From the NCBI RefSeq assembly GCF_018449655.1, contig NZ_JAAVUX010000001.1, forward strand, positions 372,001-436,000: DNA of 64,000 nt, given 5' to 3'. The notes under the pieces were generated by a model. It searched no databases. It saw nothing but the letters and a program-made list of their open reading frames with translations, and was not told the DNA's origin. Within the stretch, counting starts at the first letter, position 1, and every line of letters starts with the position of its first letter. Positions 37,999 to 47,379 of the stretch are shown in pieces. The DNA is from Pseudomonas sp. dw_358 (GTDB taxonomy: Bacteria > Pseudomonadota > Gammaproteobacteria > Pseudomonadales > Pseudomonadaceae). Position numbers and translations under genes: made by a program.

Positions 37999-39123
37999 AT
38001 GCCGCTTCTGACTTCTGCTTTCGCACAGCTGGACCTGATCCGCCAGCCCGACCAACCCAACGAGCCGCTCCAGGCCTTCGATGCGGCGGACGAGTACTTG
38101 CTGGCCTATATGGCCGAGCAGAACCTGCCCTCCAGCGCGCGGGTACTGGTGCTCAACGACAGCTTCGGCGCGCTGGCCATCAGCTTGCTGGGGCGTGTGG
38201 AACTGGTCAGCAGCGGCGACTCGTTTCTCGGCAGTCTGGGAGTGGAGAAGAACCTCGCACGCAACGGCTTGCCGTTTGATGCGATTCGCGTGCTGCCGTC
38301 CACCGAGTCGTGGCAGGGGTTGTTTGATCGGGTGCTGATCCGTGTGCCCAAGACCCTGGCGCTGCTGGAAGAACAGCTCGTTCGTCTGCAAGGGCATCTG
38401 GCTCCAGGGGCGCAGGTTGTCGCCGCCGCAATGGTCAAGCACCTGCCTCATGCGGCGGGTGACCTGCTGGCGCGCTACGTCGGGTCGATGCAAGCGTCAC
38501 TGGCCGTCAAGAAGGCGCGGCTGCTGATCGCCGACGTCGAGACCCGGGCGCCGATTGCGTCACCCTACCCCACCCGTTATCAGCTGGAGCAACCCGCCCT
38601 GGAGCTGCTGAACCATGCCAACGTGTTCTGCCGCGAAGGCCTGGATATCGGCACCCGCGCCTTCCTGCCGCACTTGCCGCGCAATCTGGGCAGCGCTCGT
38701 GTGGCGGACCTGGGCTGTGGTAATGGCGTGCTGGGGATCGTCAGTGCGCTGCAGAACCCGCAGGCCCAGTACACTCTGGTGGACGAGTCGTTCATGGCGG
38801 TGCAGTCGGCACGGGAAAACTGGCAGGCGGCGTTGGGTGAGCGGGCCGTGACGGTGCGCGCAGACGATGGCCTGGCCGGGCAAACGGCAGACTCACTGGA
38901 CGTGGTGTTGTGCAATCCGCCCTTCCATCAACAGCAGGTAGTGGGGGATTTTCTGGCGTGGAGGATGTTTCAGCAGGCGCGGGAAGCCTTGGTGGTGGGC
39001 GGTGCGCTGTACATCGTCGGTAACCGGCACCTGGGTTACCACAGCAAGCTGGCGCGGCTGTTTCGCGCGGTGGAGCAGGTAGCGGCGACACCGAAGTTTG
39101 TCGTGCTCAAGGCGCGCAAGTAA
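37999..39123 (+). CDS. rlmG: 23S rRNA (guanine(1835)-N(2))-methyltransferase
   Basis: 374 residues with two tandem MTase folds. The N-terminal one is degenerate (VLVLNDSFGALAISLLG) and the C-terminal one is active, with the SAM-binding VADLGCGNGVLGI (about 235-247) and catalytic NPPFHQQQ (about 305). This two-domain layout is RlmG/RsmC-like, and the N-terminus MPLLTSAFAQLDLIRQP fits RlmG. It modifies G1835 of 23S rRNA. It is divergent from fpr with 152 bases between. A REP hairpin follows. Confidence 0.93.
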   Translation: MPLLTSAFAQLDLIRQPDQPNEPLQAFDAADEYLLAYMAEQNLPSSARVLVLNDSFGALAISLLGRVELVSSGDSFLGSLGVEKNLARNGLPFDAIRVLPSTESWQGLFDRVLIRVPKTLALLEEQLVRLQGHLAPGAQVVAAAMVKHLPHAAGDLLARYVGSMQASLAVKKARLLIADVETRAPIASPYPTRYQLEQPALELLNHANVFCREGLDIGTRAFLPHLPRNLGSARVADLGCGNGVLGIVSALQNPQAQYTLVDESFMAVQSARENWQAALGERAVTVRADDGLAGQTADSLDVVLCNPPFHQQQVVGDFLAWRMFQQAREALVVGGALYIVGNRHLGYHSKLARLFRAVEQVAATPKFVVLKARK

Positions 39124-39141
39124 GGCCGACCGAGTCGCCTG

Positions 39142-39184
39142 CATCGCGAGCAAGCCCTGCTGCCAGCGGGGCTTGCTCGCGATG
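39142..39184. repeat. REP-type perfect 16-bp hairpin
   Basis: CATCGCGAGCAAGCCC (39142-39157) and its exact complement (39169-39184) around an 11-base loop, between convergent rlmG and the DUF2474 gene. Confidence 0.8.
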
Positions 39185-39217
39185 AGGCCACCGGCCTCAC
39201 CACACGCACGCATTGAA

Positions 39218-39379
39218 TCAGTGCGATTTCATTCCCGCCGCACTCATCAGCAAGCGCAGCAGCATGGCCACAACGCCAAGCCCCACCACGCTGCCGATGT
39301 AGATCAGCACCAGCCAGCCCACCCGCTTCCACAGCGGCAATTTGCGCTCTGTTTCCATCGTTTGCTCTGTATGGTTCAT
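39218..39379 (-). CDS. DUF2474 small membrane protein, third gene of cioAB
   Basis: 53 residues, MNHTEQTMETERKLPLWKRV, then one hydrophobic helix (about 22-46, GWLVLIYIGSVVGLGVVAML) and a short tail. The KRxGWLVLIW-like opening is the DUF2474 pattern, which is found after cydB/cioB genes. It starts 9 bases after the cioB stop, on the same strand. A second ATG at residue 8 is an alternative. By analogy with the single-helix subunits CydX/CydH of bd oxidases it is probably a small structural subunit. It is short enough to be missed in routine annotation. Confidence 0.85.
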   Translation of the reverse strand: MNHTEQTMETERKLPLWKRVGWLVLIYIGSVVGLGVVAMLLRLLMSAAGMKSH

Positions 39380-39388
39380 GACCAGATC

Positions 39389-40396
39389 CTAGTGATAACC
39401 GTCTTCTGCTGTCACCTTGCCGCGGAACACGTAGTAGCTCCAGAAGGTGTACATCAGGATGCACGGAATGATGAACAAGGTGCCCACCAGAATGAAGCCC
39501 TGGCTTTGCGGCGGTGAAGCAGCGTCCCAGATCGAGATCGACGGCGGGATAATGTTCGGCCACAGGCTGATGCCCAGGCCGCTGTAGCCGAGGAACACCA
39601 GCAACAGGGTCAAGATGAACGGCGCGTATTCAGCGTTGCGCGCCACCGACTTGAACAACCCCCAGACGGTCACCAGAACCAGCACCGGCACCGGCAGGAA
39701 CCAGAACAGGTTAGGCGTGCTGAACCAGCGGTGGGCGATGTCGGCGTGGGCCAGCGGCGTCCAGAGGCTGACGATACCGGTCACCACCAGCAGCGCGGTG
39801 GCCAACGGCCGCGCCAGGTCATGCATGGCCTTTTGCAGCGGGCCTTCGGTTTTCATGATCAGCCAGGTGCAGCCCAGCAGGGCATACGCCACGATCAGCG
39901 CGACACCGCAGAACAGGCTGAACGGCGTCAGCCAGTCCAGGCCACCACCGGCGTACTGGCGGTTGACCACCGGAATACCGTCGATGAAGGCACCCAAGGC
40001 CACGCCCTGGAAGAAGGTTGCCACCAGCGAGCCGCCGATGAAGGCCTTGTCCCAGATGTGCTGCTTCTCCGGGGTTGCCTTGAAGCGGAACTCGAAGGCT
40101 ACGCCGCGAAAGATCAGACCGAACAGCATGAACATCAGCGGCAGGTACAACGCCGAGAGCACGACCGAGTAGGCCAGCGGGAAGGCGCCGAACAGGCCGG
40201 CACCGCCAAGGATCAACCAGGTTTCGTTGCCGTCCCAGACGGGTGCAACGGTGTTCATCATCACATCGCGGTCGCTGGAGCCTTTGATGAAGGGGAAGAG
40301 AATGCCAATCCCCAGGTCAAAGCCGTCCATGATCACGTACATCATGACGCCAAAGATGATGATCATGGCCCAGATCAGTGGAAGATCGATACCCAT
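39389..40396 (-). CDS. cioB: Cyanide-insensitive quinol oxidase subunit II
   Basis: 335-residue CydB/CioB subunit with about eight helices. MYVIMDGFDLGIGILFPF and VAPVWDGNETWLILGGAGLFGAFP are diagnostic. It holds no haem itself but completes the bd-type oxidase. It begins 3 bases after cioA ends, so translation is tightly coupled, and it is followed by the DUF2474 gene. Confidence 0.97.
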   Translation of the reverse strand: MGIDLPLIWAMIIIFGVMMYVIMDGFDLGIGILFPFIKGSSDRDVMMNTVAPVWDGNETWLILGGAGLFGAFPLAYSVVLSALYLPLMFMLFGLIFRGVAFEFRFKATPEKQHIWDKAFIGGSLVATFFQGVALGAFIDGIPVVNRQYAGGGLDWLTPFSLFCGVALIVAYALLGCTWLIMKTEGPLQKAMHDLARPLATALLVVTGIVSLWTPLAHADIAHRWFSTPNLFWFLPVPVLVLVTVWGLFKSVARNAEYAPFILTLLLVFLGYSGLGISLWPNIIPPSISIWDAASPPQSQGFILVGTLFIIPCILMYTFWSYYVFRGKVTAEDGYH

Positions 40397-40399
40397 GAC

Positions 40400-41839
40400 T
40401 CAGTGCTCCTTGGTCAGGCTGGCGGAAGTGATGTCGTCGTCGCCATCGTGGGCAGCAGACAACGGCCGGGCCGGTGTACGGGTGGTACCCGGGCCACCTG
40501 GGGTCGGTGCATCGCCTTCGTGAGTCTTGGGACCCTTGCCGACCAGGCGCATCATGTAGCCGAAGCCGGTACCGAACAGCGAGAAGTAGATCACCACGAA
40601 CAGCACGAGGGTGATGCTCATCTGCGCCACACTGTGGTTGGACGAGGCATCGGCGGTGCGCAGCAGACCGTAGACGACCCAGGGCTGGCGACCGATTTCA
40701 GTGGTGAACCAGCCGGCCAGCAGGGCGATCAGGCCCGATGGGCCCATGATCAGGACCAGGCGCAGGAACGGACGGCACGTGAACAGGCCACCGCTCTTGC
40801 GCAGCCACAGGCTCCACAGACCGACCAGAATCATCAGCATGCCCAGGCCGGCCATGACGCGGAACGACCAGAAGATAATGGTGGAGTTGGGACGATCCTC
40901 AGGCGGGAACGACTTCAACGCCGGGATCTGCTTGTCCAGGCTGTGGGTCAGAATCAGGCTGCCCAGATACGGGATTTCCACCGCGTACTTGGTCTTCTCG
41001 GCCTTCATGTCGGGGATACCGAACAGGATCAGCGGAGTCGGCTCGTTACCGACGTTTTCCCAGTGGCCTTCGATCGCAGCGATCTTGGCAGGCTGGTGTT
41101 CCAGGGTGTTCAAGCCGTGGGCATCGCCCACGACTGCCTGGATAGGCGCGACGATCAGCGCCATCCACATGGCCATCGACAGCATGCGGCGGATGGCTGG
41201 GTTGTCACGGCCACGCAGCAGATGCCAAGCGGCCGAAGCACCGACGAAGAAAGCGGTGGCCACGAACGCGGCAATCGACATGTGCGCCAGGCGGAAGGGG
41301 AACGAGGGGTTGAAGATGACCTTGAGCCAGTCCACCGGGATGACGCGACCGTCGACGATTTCGTAACCCTGCGGGGTCTGCATCCAGCTGTTGGAAGCCA
41401 GAATCCAGAAGGTCGAAATCAAGGTGCCGATGGCGACCATGACCGTGGCGAAGAAGTGCAAGCCACGGCCGACACGGTGCCAGCCAAACAGCATGACGCC
41501 CAGGAAGCCGGCTTCCAGGAAGAAAGCGGTAAGGACTTCATAGGTCAACAGCGGGCCGTTGACGGCACCGGCGAAATCGGAGAAACGGCTCCAGTTGGTG
41601 CCGAACTCGTAGGCCATTACCAGCCCTGAGACGACGCCCATACCAAAGTTGACGGCAAAGATTTTCGACCAGAAGTGATACAGATCGCGATAGGTGTCGT
41701 CGTGGGTCTTCAGCCACAGACCTTCAAGCACTGCCAGGAAGCTGGCCAGGCCGATGGTGATAGCGGGAAACAGGATGTGAAACGAGACAGTAAATGCGAA
41801 CTGCATTCGGGCGAGATCTAGGGCCTCTAAACCGAACAT
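40400..41839 (-). CDS. cioA: Cyanide-insensitive (bd-type) quinol oxidase subunit I
   Basis: 479 residues. His21 (FTVSFHILF) fits the b595 ligand and the later His in RLAHMSIAAF the b558 ligand. The quinol loop before GWFTTEIGRQPWVVYG is of the short CioA type, shorter than the long Q-loop of E. coli CydA. It transfers electrons from ubiquinol to oxygen with low cyanide sensitivity and little proton pumping. The start MFGLEALDLA has GAGGAAAG upstream. It heads the three-gene cio operon; an ANR-like box and a leader hairpin precede it. Confidence 0.97.
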   Translation of the reverse strand: MFGLEALDLARMQFAFTVSFHILFPAITIGLASFLAVLEGLWLKTHDDTYRDLYHFWSKIFAVNFGMGVVSGLVMAYEFGTNWSRFSDFAGAVNGPLLTYEVLTAFFLEAGFLGVMLFGWHRVGRGLHFFATVMVAIGTLISTFWILASNSWMQTPQGYEIVDGRVIPVDWLKVIFNPSFPFRLAHMSIAAFVATAFFVGASAAWHLLRGRDNPAIRRMLSMAMWMALIVAPIQAVVGDAHGLNTLEHQPAKIAAIEGHWENVGNEPTPLILFGIPDMKAEKTKYAVEIPYLGSLILTHSLDKQIPALKSFPPEDRPNSTIIFWSFRVMAGLGMLMILVGLWSLWLRKSGGLFTCRPFLRLVLIMGPSGLIALLAGWFTTEIGRQPWVVYGLLRTADASSNHSVAQMSITLVLFVVIYFSLFGTGFGYMMRLVGKGPKTHEGDAPTPGGPGTTRTPARPLSAAHDGDDDITSASLTKEH

Positions 41840-41860
41840 GGGCTTTCCTCTATCAGGTGA

Positions 41861-41892
41861 ACCGACACGGCGTCGGTTTTGACATGGATCAG
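41861..41892 (-). promoter_or_regulatory. ANR/FNR-like box and leader hairpin before cioA
   Basis: TTGAC-ATGG-ATCAG (41879-41892) matches the ANR/FNR pattern TTGAT-N4-ATCAA at 8 of 10 arms positions. It lies 40 bases upstream of cioA. ANR represses cioAB at low oxygen in P. aeruginosa. ACCGAC/GTCGGT (41861-41877) forms a 6-bp hairpin in the predicted 5' leader, 22 bases before the ATG. Confidence 0.5.
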
Positions 41893-42066
41893 TGAACGGT
41901 AGAAGGGTAGCTGGTATGCACCGAATCGCCCGCGTGGTTTAGTGCCGCGCGACCTGTTGCCTCACCCACTTGCAATCTGACTGATTCGGCGAATTTCGTA
42001 ACCAACTGTTACGGCCAGATGATAATCTCGGCAGCCTCCTGTCCGCTTCAAGGTTGCCACCCCTTC

Positions 42067-43290
42067 ATGTCCAGTGAAGCTCCGTTGTTGTTGCGTCGCC
42101 ATCGTCCTTTTCTGGCGTTCTGGTGGGCCCGGGTCAGTACTGCCAGCGCCTTCCAGATGCTCACTGTGGCCATCGGCTGGCACCTTTATCAGTTGACCGG
42201 GAGCGTGCTGGACCTGGGCCTGGTGGGGCTGGTCGAATTTGCTCCGCGCCTGCTGTTCATGTTGCACACCGGCCATGTGGCAGACCGCTATGACCGGCGC
42301 AAGGTAGCCGCGTTATGCCAGGCGGCCCAGGGGCTGGTGGCACTGGCGCTGCTGATTGCCAGCGCCACGGATGAGGTCAGCCGCAACCTGATCTTTGTCT
42401 GTGCCTTCATGCTGGGTGGAGCACGCGCTTTCGAGATGCCGACGACTCAGGCGCTGCTGCCGAACATCGTGCCCAGCGCGCTGTTTCCGCGCGCCGTGGC
42501 TGCCTCGGCGTCGGCGATGCAGTCGGCAACCATCGTGGCGCCCGCTATTGGCGGCTTTCTATATGCCTTCGGCAGCGCGTGGGTCTACGGGCCCAGTGCT
42601 GTGATCTACCTCATCGCGCTGACGCTGATGCTCAGCCTGCCCGCCCGGCAGACCCCGCTAGCCAAAGGCCGGGCCACCTTGCAGTCGCTGATGGCCGGGA
42701 TTCACTTCATTCGCAGCCGGCCGGACATCCTCGGGGCAATCTCCCTTGACCTGTTCGCCGTGCTGCTGGGCGGCGCCACCGCTCTGCTGCCTGTATTCGC
42801 CCGGGACATCCTGCTAACCGGCCCCTGGGGCCTGGGGATGCTGCGCTCGGCACCGGCGGTGGGGGCATTGCTGATGTCGTTCTGGCTCGCGCGCTTTCCC
42901 ATCGAGCGCAAGGTCGGAAGGGTAATGTTTACCGGCGTCGGCGTGTTTGGCGTGGCGACCATTGCCTTCGGTCTGTCCACCTCGTTCTGGTTTTCACTGG
43001 TGACTTTGGCAGTGCTGGGTGCGGCCGACATGATCAGCATGGTGATCCGCGGGGCCTTCGTGCAACTGGAGACCCCGGACGAAATGCGCGGTCGGGTAAG
43101 TGCGGTCAATGGCCTGTTCATCGGCGCTTCGAACCAGTTGGGCGAGTTCGAGTCCGGCTTGACCGCGCATTGGTTCGGCACGGTGCCCGCCGTGGTGCTG
43201 GGGGGCGTGGGTACCCTGGTGGTGACTGGAGTCTGGATGAAGGTGTTTCCGAGCTTGGCCAAGCGCGATTACATGCATCAGCAGCCTTAG
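42067..43290 (+). CDS. MFS transporter, EntS-like
   Basis: 407 residues, about 12 helices. The cytoplasmic loop-2 signature GHVADRYDRRKV (about 76-87) is typical of EntS-type exporters (siderophore and drug pumps). ATG 42067 (MSSEAPLLLRRHRPFLAFWW) gives the usual basic N-terminus; ATG 42019 would add 16 residues without better context. It is divergent from cioA. The substrate is not readable. Confidence 0.85.
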   Translation: MSSEAPLLLRRHRPFLAFWWARVSTASAFQMLTVAIGWHLYQLTGSVLDLGLVGLVEFAPRLLFMLHTGHVADRYDRRKVAALCQAAQGLVALALLIASATDEVSRNLIFVCAFMLGGARAFEMPTTQALLPNIVPSALFPRAVAASASAMQSATIVAPAIGGFLYAFGSAWVYGPSAVIYLIALTLMLSLPARQTPLAKGRATLQSLMAGIHFIRSRPDILGAISLDLFAVLLGGATALLPVFARDILLTGPWGLGMLRSAPAVGALLMSFWLARFPIERKVGRVMFTGVGVFGVATIAFGLSTSFWFSLVTLAVLGAADMISMVIRGAFVQLETPDEMRGRVSAVNGLFIGASNQLGEFESGLTAHWFGTVPAVVLGGVGTLVVTGVWMKVFPSLAKRDYMHQQP

Positions 43291-43306
43291 GCTGGCTGCA
43301 CAAACC

Positions 43307-43332
43307 TGTGGGAGCAAGCCTTGGCTGCGATG
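43307..43332. repeat. Single REP-type half element
   Basis: GTGGGAGCAAGCCTTGGCTG followed by CGATG, the same core as in the pair at 49777-49861. A degenerate partner may lie near 43370-43390. Confidence 0.5.
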
Positions 43333-43409
43333 CAAGCAACTCGGTCTGGCTGAATTGCGCGGGGATGCCATCGCTTCCTTGTCGCGCAGGCGGCCACTGA
43401 AAACGGCGC

Positions 43410-44018
43410 TCAGGCGTGGTAGCGGCCTGAGCGGTGGTTCATGGCGATAATCAGGTTGAGCACCACGGCGCCGGCCACCGACATGAGCCATAACGGCAGT
43501 GCAAGGACGGTCAGGGAGAGGCTGAGAATCAGCACATCGGCGCCCATTTGCAGCCAACCGGCGCGCCAGCCGAAGCGATCTTGCAGAAAGAGCATGAGGA
43601 TGTTCAAGCCCCCAAGGCTCGCGCGGTGACGAAACAACACCAGAAAGCCGACGCCCAGGATCACGTTGCCCACCAGCGCCGCGTACAGGGGCTCGATGTG
43701 CGACAGGCTCATCAGGCCTTGGGTGTGGTCGGAAAAGAACGACACCAGGCCGATGGCGGCAAAGGTCTTGAGGGTGAACCCCCAGCCCATGCGCCGCACG
43801 GCCAGGTAGTAGAACGGCAGGTTCAACAAAAAGAACGTGAGACCGAAGGCGTAGCCCAGCGCATAGTGCAGGTACAGGGCGATGCCCGCTGTACCGCCGG
43901 TGGCCAGGCCGCCCTGGCGCACCAGCAGCAGGCCGAAGGCAACCAGCACCGTGCCGACGATCAGTGCGAGGGCGTCTTCGATTCGGGAGTGGGGGCAAGC
44001 GAGGTTGGCGGTGGTCAT
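43410..44018 (-). CDS. YitT/YczE-family membrane protein
   Basis: 202 residues, five to six membrane helices, with the family patterns GLLLVRQGGLATGGTAGIAL and SLGGLNILMLFLQDRFG. YitT proteins are of unknown function. ATG 44016-44018 (MTTANLACPHSRIEDALAL) is preferred; an upstream start would add ten residues. The 158 bases upstream are unusually AT-rich and probably hold the promoter and Lrp-type sites. Confidence 0.87.
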   Translation of the reverse strand: MTTANLACPHSRIEDALALIVGTVLVAFGLLLVRQGGLATGGTAGIALYLHYALGYAFGLTFFLLNLPFYYLAVRRMGWGFTLKTFAAIGLVSFFSDHTQGLMSLSHIEPLYAALVGNVILGVGFLVLFRHRASLGGLNILMLFLQDRFGWRAGWLQMGADVLILSLSLTVLALPLWLMSVAGAVVLNLIIAMNHRSGRYHA

Positions 44019-44176
44019 GAAAAGATTCTGCCGGGGCGATGTGCGCAAAATCTACCACAAAAAAGCACATATCAAGCAGGTATGAAATTTAAATTGCACG
44101 ATTAGCGCATAGATAGCCAATATATCGCACCAATCAAGCGCGGCGAAGATAATCCATGCCGCTGAGCAGTGCGCTT

Positions 44177-44635
44177 TCAATGGGCGGGCAGCCCGGCTTC
44201 CTTGAGCCGTTCCAGTACCACGGCCGTCTTCAAATGGCCGATGGTCGCGCTCGCGGTCAACCGGCCCATCAGCGTGTTCAGCTCTGCCAACCCGGCTATG
44301 GCGACCTTCAGGCTGTAGTCCGAATCCCCCGTGGTCTTGTACACATCCACCACGGCGCGCTCGGCCTTGACGAAGGCTTCGAAGGCGCTAGAGGTGGCCT
44401 GGCTGTGCTCCACCAGGCTGACCTCGATCATCACCACCACCTCGGTATTCATAGCGTGGGGCGCGAGCCTGGCGTGGTAACCCAGAATCAGCCCGGCCTG
44501 TTCCAAGGCGATGCGACGCCTGGAGCACTGCGACGCCGACAAGCCCACCAGCTCGCTAAGCTCCGGGTTGCTCAAACGCCCGTTGCCTTGCAGCAGCGTC
44601 AGCAGTTTCAGGTCGAAATCGTCGATGTCACTCAT
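44177..44635 (-). CDS. Lrp/AsnC-family transcriptional regulator
   Basis: 152 residues. HTH about 8-50 (LKLLTLLQGNGRLSNPELSE, SASQCSRRRIALEQAG), RAM ligand domain about 70-145 (VVVMIEVSLVEHS, VVDVYKTTGDSDYSLKVAI). It is upstream of yitT on the same strand and divergent from the purine permease. Likely targets are its own promoter and the AT-rich region before yitT, but this is inference. The effector is unknown. Confidence 0.93.
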   Translation of the reverse strand: MSDIDDFDLKLLTLLQGNGRLSNPELSELVGLSASQCSRRRIALEQAGLILGYHARLAPHAMNTEVVVMIEVSLVEHSQATSSAFEAFVKAERAVVDVYKTTGDSDYSLKVAIAGLAELNTLMGRLTASATIGHLKTAVVLERLKEAGLPAH

Positions 44636-44882
44636 ACGCCAAAGGGCCTTTGCCGGTCACGGAGTCGGCGAGGTTAACAGGTGAGCCGTGGGCCGAGACA
44701 GGGAGATGGGATGACGCCGGCTTGCCGCATCAAAAGTCCCGCATTCACCCCTCCCCCCCCATACTGCTATCATGCGCGGCTTTTTTCCGACCCCTGCAAA
44801 TTTCACCGGCGCACCACGCTGCCTGTGCTTTGCTCAGAGGGTCGATCATTCACGGCGCCGCAGAGCGCCACGGGGAGCGGGC

Positions 44883-46178
44883 ATGCTGGAACGATTGTTT
44901 CAACTCAGGGCACATAACACCAACGTGCGCACCGAGATCCTGGCGGGCGTGACCACCTTTCTGGCCATGGCCTATATTCTGTTCGTCAACCCGAACATCC
45001 TCGGCATGACCGGCATGGACAAGGGCGCGGTGTTCGTCGCCACCTGCCTGGCGGCAGCCATCGGTTCGAGCATCATGGGCCTGATCGCCAACTACCCGAT
45101 CGCCCTGGCGCCGGGCATGGGCCTCAACGCGTTCTTCACCTTCACGGTGGTCGAGCGCATGGGCCATACGTGGCAGGTGGCGCTGGGCGCCGTGTTCATT
45201 TCGGCGGTGTGTTTCTTCCTGCTGTCGATCTTTCGCATCCGCGAATGGATCGTCAACAGCATCCCCTTGCCCTTGCGCTCCGGCATTGCTGCCGGCATTG
45301 GCCTGTTCCTGGCGCTGATTGCCCTGCAAGGCTGCGGAATTGTGATCGGTAACCCCGAGACGCTGGTAGGGCTGGGCGACCTCAAGCAGCCGGGTGTGAT
45401 TCTCGCCAGCCTCGGCTTCTTCCTGATCGTCGGGCTCGAGGCGCTGAAGGTGCGCGGCGCGGTGCTGATCGGCATTCTGGCGGTGACGGTGGTGTCCATC
45501 GTCGGTGGCTTCAGCCAGTTCGGCGGGGTGGTTTCGATGCCGCCGTCGCTGATGCCGACCTTCCTGCAATTGGACATCAAGGGTGCGATGAACATCGGCC
45601 TGGTCAGCGTCGTCTTCGCCTTTCTGTTCGTCGACCTGTTCGACAACTCCGGGACCCTGATCGGCGTTGCCAAGCGCGCCGGCCTGATGGGCAAGGACGG
45701 CCACATGCCGAAAATGGGCCGTGCGCTGATCGCGGACAGCACGGCGGCCATGGCCGGTTCGTTGCTGGGCACCTCGACCACCACCAGCTACATCGAATCG
45801 GCCGCTGGCGTGAGCGCAGGGGGGCGTACCGGGCTGACGGCAGTGGTCGTCGGCATTCTGTTTCTGCTGGCCTTGTTTTTCGCACCACTGGCCGGCAGCG
45901 TACCGGGATACGCCACTGCGCCAGCGCTGATGTTCGTCGCCGTGCTGATGGCTTCGGGCCTGGCCGAAATCAACTGGGCCGACATCACCGAAGCCGCTCC
46001 CGTGGTGATCACGGCCCTGGCCATGCCGTTCACTTACTCCATCGCCAACGGCATTGCCTTTGGCTTCATCAGCTGGACCCTGATCAAGTTGGTGTCGGGC
46101 CGCGGCCGCGAGCTGAACGCCGCGCTGGTGATTCTTTCCATTCTCTTCGTGATCAAGCTGGGCTGGTACAACGCATGA
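44883..46178 (+). CDS. NCS2-family purine (AdeP/GhxP-like) permease
   Basis: 431 residues, about 12-14 helices. [19 protein letters not shown] and [18 protein letters not shown] are signatures of the AzgA-like branch of NCS2, which imports adenine, guanine or hypoxanthine by proton symport. The start [20 protein letters not shown] at 44883 is behind GGGGAG; an upstream in-frame ATG at 44772 adds 37 non-conserved residues. The stop overlaps the trmA start (ATGA). No guanine-riboswitch fold is visible upstream. Confidence 0.93.
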   Translation: MLERLFQLRAHNTNVRTEILAGVTTFLAMAYILFVNPNILGMTGMDKGAVFVATCLAAAIGSSIMGLIANYPIALAPGMGLNAFFTFTVVERMGHTWQVALGAVFISAVCFFLLSIFRIREWIVNSIPLPLRSGIAAGIGLFLALIALQGCGIVIGNPETLVGLGDLKQPGVILASLGFFLIVGLEALKVRGAVLIGILAVTVVSIVGGFSQFGGVVSMPPSLMPTFLQLDIKGAMNIGLVSVVFAFLFVDLFDNSGTLIGVAKRAGLMGKDGHMPKMGRALIADSTAAMAGSLLGTSTTTSYIESAAGVSAGGRTGLTAVVVGILFLLALFFAPLAGSVPGYATAPALMFVAVLMASGLAEINWADITEAAPVVITALAMPFTYSIANGIAFGFISWTLIKLVSGRGRELNAALVILSILFVIKLGWYNA

Positions 46179-47263
46179 GTGCTGTGGCTTTCAATCCGGC
46201 GGACTATGAGCGCCAACTGCAAGAAAAAGTCGCGCGCCTGCGCGAGCTGCTGGCGCCGTTCGCTGCGCCCGAGCCCCAGGTGTTCGATTCGCCTCGGGAA
46301 CATTATCGCCTGCGCGCCGAATTTCGCCTGTGGCGCGAGGACGGCCAGCGTCACTACGCGATGTTCGCCCCCGGGGAGAAACATGTCCCGATCCTCATCG
46401 AGGATTTCCCCATTGCCAGCGCGCGTATCAATGAATTGATGCCGCGTCTGAAGGCGGCCTGGCAAAGCAACGCGGCGTTGAGCAACAAGCTGTTCCAGGT
46501 GGAGTTTCTCACCACCCTGGACGGCGATGCGATGGTCACTCTGTGTTACCACCGCCCACTGGACGAGCACTGGCAGAGGGCTGCCGAGCAACTGGCCGGC
46601 GAGCTGCAGGTCAGCCTGATCGGGCGCTCCAAGGGCAAACGTGTGGTGATTGGCCGCGACTATGCGGTCGAGGCGCTGACCGTCGCCGGCCGTGAGTTTC
46701 GCTATCGCCAGCCGGAAGGTGCATTTACCCAGCCCAATGGTTCGGTGAACCAGAAAATGCTCGGCTGGGCCTATGAGGCCCTGGGCGAGCGCGACGACGA
46801 CCTGCTGGAGCTGTACTGCGGCAACGGCAACTTCACCCTGCCGTTGGCCACCCGGGTGCGTCAGGTACTGGCCACCGAGATCAGCAAGACCTCGGTGAAC
46901 GCAGCGCTGCATAACCTGGCCGACAACGGCGTGGATAACGTCACGCTGGTGCGCCTGTCGGCCGAGGAGCTGACCGAGGCACTCAACGAGGTCCGGCCGT
47001 TCCGACGCCTGGAAGGCGTTGATCTAAAAAGCTACGCGTTCGGCAGCGTCTTCGTCGACCCGCCCCGCGCGGGGATGGACCCGGACACCTGCGAACTGAC
47101 CCGGCGCTTCGACAACATCCTGTATATCTCTTGTAATCCGGAGACCCTGGCGGCCAACATTGCCCAATTGCAGGACACCCATCGGATCGAACGGTGTGCG
47201 CTGTTTGATCAGTTTCCATATACCCATCATATGGAATCAGGGGTTTTGCTGGTTCGGCGTTAA
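46175..47263 (+). CDS. trmA: tRNA (uracil-5-)-methyltransferase TrmA
   Basis: 362 residues, makes m5U54 in tRNA with SAM. Catalytic Cys320 in [10 protein letters not shown] and general base Glu354 in HHMESG lie where expected (E. coli 324/358). The SAM motif [15 protein letters not shown] and DPPRAGMDP are intact. Translation is coupled to the purine permease by a four-base overlap. It has no N-terminal TRAM domain, as is right for TrmA. Confidence 0.97.
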   Translation: MSAVAFNPADYERQLQEKVARLRELLAPFAAPEPQVFDSPREHYRLRAEFRLWREDGQRHYAMFAPGEKHVPILIEDFPIASARINELMPRLKAAWQSNAALSNKLFQVEFLTTLDGDAMVTLCYHRPLDEHWQRAAEQLAGELQVSLIGRSKGKRVVIGRDYAVEALTVAGREFRYRQPEGAFTQPNGSVNQKMLGWAYEALGERDDDLLELYCGNGNFTLPLATRVRQVLATEISKTSVNAALHNLADNGVDNVTLVRLSAEELTEALNEVRPFRRLEGVDLKSYAFGSVFVDPPRAGMDPDTCELTRRFDNILYISCNPETLAANIAQLQDTHRIERCALFDQFPYTHHMESGVLLVRR

Positions 47264-47379
47264 AACCCGCAGCCCGAGGGGGCGTGGGTGCTCACCAAAA
47301 GCATTCAATAGCCCCCTACGCATCACCGCTTTTGTGTAGGATTCCTCTCATCCACTTGTGCGATGACTGGGAGTCCCGC

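Noticed and set aside
39731..41629. 632-codon plus-strand frame across cioB and cioA
   Set aside because: Antisense shadow of two membrane proteins; composition is Gln/His/Asp-rich with no domain or ribosome-binding site.
44636..44882. Purine riboswitch upstream of the NCS2 permease
   Set aside because: No three-way-junction core pattern was visible and such riboswitches are not typical of Pseudomonas.
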